Source of the DNA: Nemertoderma westbladi
Lineage: Eukaryota; Xenacoelomorpha; Nemertodermatida; Nemertodermatidae
Assembly (NCBI GenBank): GCA_032718475.1
Contig: JAUCBJ010008331.1
Location: forward strand, 55,116 to 119,115
Direction: 5' to 3'
DNA: 64,000 nt
The position numbers were made by a program, and so were the translations under genes. The notes under the pieces are model-generated. The model was not told where the DNA came from, searched no databases, and worked only from the letters and a program-made list of their open reading frames with translations. Of the stretch, positions 57,856-64,000 are shown in pieces. The first letter of the stretch is position 1, and every line of letters starts with the position of its first letter.

Positions 57856-59165
57856 CCTTCTATCTCCCAGTGTTCCCAATTGGGAGCATTTTTTAAAATT
57901 CAACTGGAGGAAATTTAATTTAGACTTATATAACTTTTTTTAATGTTAATATGTTTAGGAAGAGTGGAATATTGTTTTTAATTTTCAACTTCAAGTGTTT
58001 TCAAACTTCAAGTTGGTCTTTTGGCATGCCAAATTATGTGAATTCTCATTTTTTTCGATTTTTGGGACATGCAAAATATATTTGTCAAAAACGTTACAAA
58101 TTTGATATTCCAAACCAGTGGTGACATTAAAATTAGGTTTTCAAATAATATGACATTAAAAATTATGTGACAAAAAAAATTCAGAAAAACGACTATCTTG
58201 TGCCAAATTACTCCCTTTAAAAATTGATGTTCCTATTTGGAAACACCAGTGAGAAAATAGACTATCAAAAATTAGAAAATAATTTTACTCGATTTATTAC
58301 TCTAAAAAAATTATTTAAAATTGCATAACGAATATGTAGGCCCTATTTGTGTCCTGCGGTATCAAAAACGAACAGCTATTGTCCCATTTGGGAACACTAT
58401 ATGGGAACGTAATTCTGCTGTAAAGCAATATAGTAAAATTGAACCAAATACTGTTGGACTATTTGATGTAGGTAGGACGAATGCAATATGTATAGCTGAA
58501 ATAAACCTAATAAACCTTATTATGCAATTTTTTGTCCCATTTGGGAACAATTTTTGGTGTATAGTCTCGGCTCGGGACGCGAGAATATATCTAATGGAAC
58601 GCAGTAGGGCGTGTTGGCTCGGTTCAGGGCTCGAAAATAGCTCTAATGGAGCTCAGTAGGGTATTTTGGATCGGCTCGGGATGAAAGAATAGATCTAATG
58701 GAACGCAGTAGGGAGTGATGGCTCGGCTCGGGGCGCGAGAATAGATCTAATGGAGCGCAGTAGGGCGTGTTGGTGATTATTAGTTAAATATAATTTCGAC
58801 CAAAGCATCTCCCTAAAATGTTTACTAAATCAAATCAAACAAAATCCGTCACCATCGTTTACAAATTCAAATCACCCAAAAAACATCACCAGTGTTCCCA
58901 AATGGGACATTAAAAGTCTATAAAATTGGATTCTGTTTGTGGTTTTCAATGTTTTGAGACACTACTTTTTATTTTTGTTATTATATAAAATATATTGGAT
59001 TTGCTGTGCTGCCAGTGTTCAAAATGGGAAAAGGTCATTTTTGAGAAAACTAACAGGCGCAATGAAAAAAAATATTTTTACAAAGTTTAAGTTGACTCAA
59101 TTTGAAACGGTTTCTAAAATTTCAACGAATTTGCTCAGATTTAAAGAGGGTTGGGAAATAGAAGG
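57856..59165. mobile_element. TTAA-flanked MITE with CCTTCTAT(C/T)TCCCA ends (piggyBac- or Kolobok-like)
   Basis: The left end CCTTCTATCTCCCA follows TTAA at 57852-57855; the mirrored right end precedes TTAA at 59166-59169. TTAA duplication is used by piggyBac and Kolobok. The interior has no transposase; it carries at least five palindromes of the type TTCCCAAATGGGA (near 57874, 58381, 58533, 58893) and a tandem repeat. Confidence 0.88.
58566..58775. repeat. About 57-bp tandem repeat, four units, higher G+C
   Basis: GGCTCGG(CTCGG)G, then CGAGAATA(G)ATCTAATGGA, then CGCAGTAGGGCGTGTTGG occurs about four times. The unit is visibly richer in G+C than the A+T-rich interior of its host MITE. Confidence 0.85.
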
Positions 59166-59169
59166 TTAA

Positions 59170-60020
59170 ACAATGTTAGCTAATGAATAAACCATTTCCA
59201 AGAATATAGTGCATTAATTTTAATACAAATATTTATAATACCACATGAAATTCGAAATAAAAATAGTTTGGCTTCCCACCCCCTTTCTTACGAAAGGTGA
59301 GCCATAATTTTTATTCGCGAACTTTCATGAGGTACAAGCTTTGTTGGATTCCAGGACATATTATCTATTTTTAACATAATAAAAGCTCTCAATTATAAAT
59401 CATATATAGTTAACATAGGTGGGCTGATTGGGAATATTTGAATATTGGGATATTTTTGCCATGCTACTGAATATTTGGAAGATTTTCATGTGGCATTTAA
59501 TTTTCATAGTTAGCTATTTTATAGAATAATAAAGGTGTCAATTTTGATAAATTCCAAATTATTTATTATTTTATTGTATTGAATAAATTAACTAATTAAA
59601 AATTGCATTTAGTGTTACAGTTAACAATTTGCAAATAGAGTTATTACGTAATTGTAAATGCATTTCATTAATAATTGTTGTTCATAAACAAACAATGTTA
59701 AAGAATAGTTAGTGTTAGTCTTTTTTCCTTCGAGACTTAAAGCTAGGGGTGGGGGGTTTCTCGACGAGATATAAGGGATAAAAAGTTCGGGATGAAAAGT
59801 TTACAACGAAAATTCTGGGATGATTAGTTCGGGATTAATATTCAAATATTCTATAACTTTTTAATAATAACTAACATGTTAACGATTTAAAAATATAAAG
59901 ATACAATGAAACAATTACATGTATTTAAGATTCAAGGTTTTCAGTCGTAGGAACAATTCTTGTGTAAGGGAACGAACGATAGGGTTTTTGCAAAATTACC
60001 TTGTATGATACCGTGTATAT
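59170..60020. other. No gene seen
   Basis: A+T-rich, only short unremarkable frames. Confidence 0.4.
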
Positions 60021-60104
60021 CATCATCTGCTGCCACTGTGCTCAACCCTAAGACGGCCTAAATTAGGCCGTCATAGGGTTGAGCACAGCGGCAGCAGATG
60101 ATGG
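60021..60104. repeat. 84-bp near-perfect palindrome abutting the SINE-like repeat
   Basis: CATCATCTGCTGCC and CTGTGCTCAACCCTA (60021-60050) mirror TAGGGTTGAGCACAG and GGCAGCAGATGATGG (60074-60104) around a palindromic core GACGGCCTAAATTAGGCCGTC. The left arm is an inverted copy of the start of the repeat at 60074-60303. Confidence 0.9.
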
Positions 60105-60303
60105 TATTGACAGATGGGAGGCCATGAGGAGGTTAGTTGCGGACATACAAGGTATCAGATAGTATTTCCAGGTCTATCTTTTGACTGAACCGCTAGCTGA
60201 ATGGTTAGAGCGTCAGACTTCCAACCCGGAGGTCACCCGTTCGATCCCACCAGGACGACATTGCCGACTTTGATAAGCTGTGCCCAACAAAAGTTACAAT
60301 AAT
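60074..60303 (+). mobile_element. Dispersed SINE-like repeat with internal tRNA-like part (copy 2)
   Basis: Same order as 51031-51266. The tRNA-like part (about 60188-60260) is better preserved here: CGCTAGCTGAATGGTTAGAG with a box B CGTTCGATCCC. Confidence 0.78.
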
Positions 60304-60729
60304 ATGAAAACGACTCATTTACCCATAACATCAATAAAAAAAACCAGGGTATGGTATATAGTTAGACGGACGAACGGCCTCATGTATAAAATGTTTAATT
60401 GTGTTTTTAAATCATGTTTTTGGATACTTCTTATTGCTAAGCACAATCCCACAAAAATTTATTTTCTTGTAGATTAGAAGTTCCGAGTAATACTGGAAAG
60501 ATAAAATTATATATTTTTATTTAGAGTGAAAAAATCATAAATTTCGTTTGTGACAAAATTTACTGATAATAAATTTAGTGCCAAGTTGTGATTATATTGA
60601 CTTATAATTTAGAGTTTCTTTTTTTATATAGATTCATTAGTGACATCCGCAAAGATAATCATTCGTAAAATATTTGAAACATTCACATTATCAAATATAT
60701 ATTCGATTTAAATAAAGTACCAATGTATT
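60304..60729. other. No gene seen
   Basis: A+T-rich stretch between the SINE-like repeat and the piggyBac relic. Confidence 0.4.
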
Positions 60730-61997
60730 TCACACTGGCTCGAGCGGGAAATATGAAACAAGAGCCTGAAAGTGAAATATAAGTAATTTATATAAATCGA
60801 ATATACAGGCATTCACAAGTAAACATTGAATTAAATGAAATCCAATCTTCTTATACCATGTGAAGCTCTTACTGCAAATATCACAAGCAACGATCATTTG
60901 ATCAGTTAGATCAACTCCTCCCATGTTCCTATTATACCTTTCAATACCCAGAGGCTTTTTGTACCCAAGTGATTCACAACCAACTAGACATCTGGTTTTA
61001 TCCACCAATTTCGCCTTGTCAACAGTAGTTATAAAGTACACCTTCCTCTTATCACAATACTTTATCACTAGAACCGATGAACCGATTATAGCAGCCTGTC
61101 TATCAATGTCGATTATCTTGTTTGTGCATCGTGTCTTGCTTGTAAAAAAATAGGTTTAGGTTTTTTGCTTAGGTTTTTTAAAAAAACCTAAAGGTTTTCT
61201 TAGGTTTTTTTAAGGTTTTTTATTATATAGATAGATATATCTGTCTGTATGTATAGGCCTATTTATACTGCATACTGTAATATTTAATAGACCACTATCA
61301 GTGTCTGAGTATCACCCTATTTTTGAGATAAAATTAATTTGATAGCGTTGAGCTGTTGAGGGTTGGAAGTTGGCATATAAGCGTTACAAGTTGATGTTTG
61401 GGAGGTTAAAATGTTGTTATTTTTAATGCTGACAAATAGTGTTGGTTTATGCCTGTATGTTAATCAAGAAAAGATCTTGCTAAATTCTGAAATTGCCACC
61501 ATTTTAATGTAAATTAACTAGAAATACCTAAAAAACCTTTTTTTGATGAAATTTTCTAAAGTAGGTGATTTAAAAACCCTAAAAAAACCTAGGCGCTAAA
61601 GAACCTACTTTGCCAGCCCTGGTTAAGAGTTCTATTAGCGAATCGGTTATAAAAACGTCAACGTAATCGTTCATTTGAAAATTTGTGGAGTCGACAAGTA
61701 ATCCAGGGTTTAGCTTAAAATTTGGAGAACAATCCAAACTATCGTCATTACCCACTGTAACTTCGATCCAAGTATCAGTGTTACACATAGGAACTGATCG
61801 TTGGTTGCTTGCTATACCATAACTGGTGCAATCTCGCTACCAGCATCCGATTCTTCACCTGAATCGGTCTCGATGGATCCAGAAGAATCGGGGCTGCTCG
61901 ATTCCACATCACACTCACAGCTCCGGGCTCCCGCTACTATCATATCCATATCGTCGCAATTGTTTATGTTGTCGCGTTGGATAAGTGCGTCTATCAC
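60730..61997 (-). pseudogene. Second piggyBac-like (PGBD4-type) transposase remnant, middle missing
   Basis: The N-terminal piece (61997-61812) is acidic and Ser-rich (DSSGSIETDSGEESD). It continues at 61788-61640 with FKLNPGLLVDS and YVDVFITDSLIELLT, the conserved start of the DDE_Tnp_1_7 domain. About 450 bp of unrelated A/T-rich sequence follows. At 61090-60730 the frame resumes with VIKYCDKRKVYFITT, KPLGIERYNRNMGGVDLTDQM (third catalytic Asp) and SFTWYKKIGFHLIQCLLVNACIFD. The first two catalytic Asp regions are missing, and the C-terminal Cys-rich domain is not seen. The sequence clearly differs from the 43821-45639 copy, so it is a separate family. Confidence 0.82.
61145..61610. mobile_element. 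AGGTTTTTTT-rich insertion in the piggyBac relic (partial hAT-like end)
   Basis: TTAGGTTTTTT words at the left face AAAAAACCTA words at the right. On the minus strand the right end reads CAGGGCTGGCAAAGTAGG (61602-61620), a hAT-style terminus. The left partner end is not visible, so the element is truncated or the boundary is imprecise. Confidence 0.5.
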
Positions 61998-62549
61998 TCA
62001 TATTGTGTTACAGTTTAACGGCTTTGAAAACTACCGGAAAATACAATACAGCATTGCAGCCCATCCTACAGCTATACCGATATTGCTACTACAGCAATAA
62101 CGGTATACTGCTGTACTGTAATACCATATGCCATTCAAAAAATATGCAGTAATGTGTCCTGAATAGTACCTGATACCTACCAGACTTCCTGGCTATCCTA
62201 AATGTACATAAACAGCTATAGAAGCCATGGACTAATATAATTTAATATTTAATATATTAATTTATTTTAATTAATTATTATTTATTTAATATATTAATAA
62301 TTTAATATATAACAGAAAGAACAGAGGAATAAGGATAGACCAATTTAGAAGGATCCTCCCCGTAATAAGGTAATTTTCTTGTTTTGAAAGCAAAATTGAA
62401 AAATCGAATGCTTTACTAAGATCCAGAAAACTCTTTTATTCTCAACTGCATCAACTAAATTACTGTGAAGTAAAGATAATGATGTAACCGTTGATTTATA
62501 TTTTTGAAATCCAAATTGCTTGTTGTTAATTTATGTCTGTTTTATTACA
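61998..62549. other. No gene seen
   Basis: Low-complexity A+T-rich sequence with (TTAATATA)n-like words near 62240-62315. Confidence 0.4.
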
Positions 62550-62787
62550 AAATTCAGTTGAATAAAAATTCAGTCCGAATAAAAATCGCCTTTTCAACCA
62601 TTTTTTTATAAAAAAAAAAAAAGGTAGTATGCTAATGAGTCGAGTAGATTAGATAAGATTAAAGATACAGGTTATCTTTAATCTTATCTAATCTACTCGA
62701 CTCATTAGCATACTACCTTTTTTTTTTATAAAAAAATGGTTGAAAAGGCGATTTTTATTCGGACTGAATTTTTATTCAACTGAATTT
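62550..62787. repeat. 238-bp near-perfect inverted repeat (palindromic MITE)
   Basis: The left arm AAATTCAGTTGAATAAAAAT onwards is mirrored almost base for base by the right arm ending ATTTTTATTCAACTGAATTT. Only about five bases remain at the centre (CAGGT, near 62671), and the main difference is the length of an A/T homopolymer in each arm. Target duplication is unclear. Confidence 0.93.
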
Positions 62788-64000
62788 GAAAATAAGAATA
62801 ATGCAGCTCAGGCTGACTCATTGGTTTATTCACTATTATGTGTAATTGGTACGTTTATTAGGTGGAAACAAATTATGGAGATAACAGGATCAATTGATAT
62901 GAACTGAAAGCCTTTGACTTACTAAGACTTGGGACTATTCAATACAATAAGCAATATTTTTTGTTGTGAAAGCAATTCTACAGTAAATTATTTCTATGAT
63001 TACAACTGAGTAACAACCACCTGTGTTTACATTTCAAACCATTTTTCAAACTTTTTCCTTTCTTAATTATTCTCTGTACAAGTTGCTAGATAATAGAACC
63101 CGGAAGGGTTTAAAATATTGAAATCAATGAATCTTTTGTTCTTCATCATGAACCTCTTTATATTAAAATTAAATGTCATTGTTTTTCTGCGACAATTATT
63201 GTTTCCATAGCTTCGTGTTGGATGACAAACTACCAATTCAAATATTTATTGTTATAAGGATTAATCCAATATGTAGGTTGAACATGTACTGAGATAGTGT
63301 ACACTCCTACATTGTATACATAATTGCTTTGGTGATTCTGCTTTGCATGTTTCTGCCTCATGTAATATTGATTGACTGTGAGTGATGCCATCTGTTATTT
63401 TTAAATGTGCATAAAGCCTAAACATGACTGCGTAACACAAATTTGAAAAATAGTTTGATCCACAAATTTTAAAACAATGCGTTAAAAAATTGTACAAATA
63501 ATAACCAGTCATTTATTACACACTGTTTATGAACAACTAAATAAATCAATAATTTCGTCTGCGGCATATGCCAAGTAAATAATTTCTTTAGATCTAGGTA
63601 AGTAAGGTAGTTTTAATATGATGTTATCCATGTAAATAGTTAATTCAAAATGCAGCAATATATAAGCTGATATTTTATTAATATTCATATTGTTTTTTGA
63701 ATTACTGTGGCAATTGATATTGTATCACTAAAATGAATGTGCTATAGTAATTCTAAATAAATAAGGTTGAATATATATTATTAAGAAGTGATTGAAGTCC
63801 CAGTGGGGTATCTCAGTCTTAATATGAATATTATGATAATAGCGAATGAAAAAAATGCCATAGTTATTAAAGTATTTAAATTCGAACGTTTCGATTTAAT
63901 CAATAAATCATCATCAGCGTAGGCTAACAGACAGTAAAAATGAACAAATTAACATATTTATACTACAGTACTGTAATAGATTTAAATACAACAATATCAG
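62788..64000. other. No gene seen
   Basis: A+T-rich sequence to the end of the window, with no recognisable domain in any frame and no clear repeat structure. Confidence 0.4.

Overview
The window is nuclear DNA from an animal, about two-thirds A+T, with eukaryotic splice sites. It carries one clear host gene, and almost everything else is mobile-element debris. The best-supported host gene is a homologue of SZT2, the large scaffold of the KICSTOR complex. The repeat content (Penelope-like, Ty3/Gypsy-like, LINE, Crypton-like, piggyBac, hAT and Transib-like elements plus tRNA-derived SINEs) and the very frequent palindromic words TAGGCCTA and ACCGGT suggest a marine invertebrate. A deuterostome such as an echinoderm is my guess, but the sequence does not prove it.

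Layout. 1-970: flank downstream of SZT2. 971-13667 (minus): SZT2 in two coding exons (13667-12698 and 10578-971). The only intron found holds a minisatellite of about 48 units. 14225-15465: a DNA transposon with 29-bp perfect ends that carries a satellite-like array. 15533-16318: a tandem duplication. 16319-22059: an LTR retrotransposon with identical LTRs but broken reading frames. 23144-25967: a 5'-truncated Penelope-like element flanked by inverted arms. 27766-30087: a long-inverted-repeat transposon. 31172-33003: an inverted-ended element with a roughly 170-bp array. 33104-33545: small repeat clusters. 33727-33851: a lone GPCR exon. 34380-35871: LINE pieces. 36575-37120: a MITE. 37430-38791: a broken Crypton-type tyrosine recombinase. 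40236-43515: a second long-inverted-repeat transposon, split by a hAT element.

43821-45639 (minus): a broken piggyBac transposase. 46099-50292: a decayed HMGXB3-like gene split by a 1.6-kb TIR element. 51863-53652: a Transib-like element whose ends resemble V(D)J recombination signals. 53713-54473: a hAT MITE. 55601-56552: a hAT element with a second hAT MITE nested in it. 57856-59165: a TTAA-flanked MITE. 60021-60303: a palindrome plus SINE. 60730-61997 (minus): a second piggyBac relic. 62550-62787: a near-perfect hairpin.

Functionally, only SZT2 looks intact. The rest records nested transposition, and several insertions can be ordered and bounded exactly because their target-site duplications survive. 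The GPCR exon may belong to a gene that extends beyond what can be recognised here.
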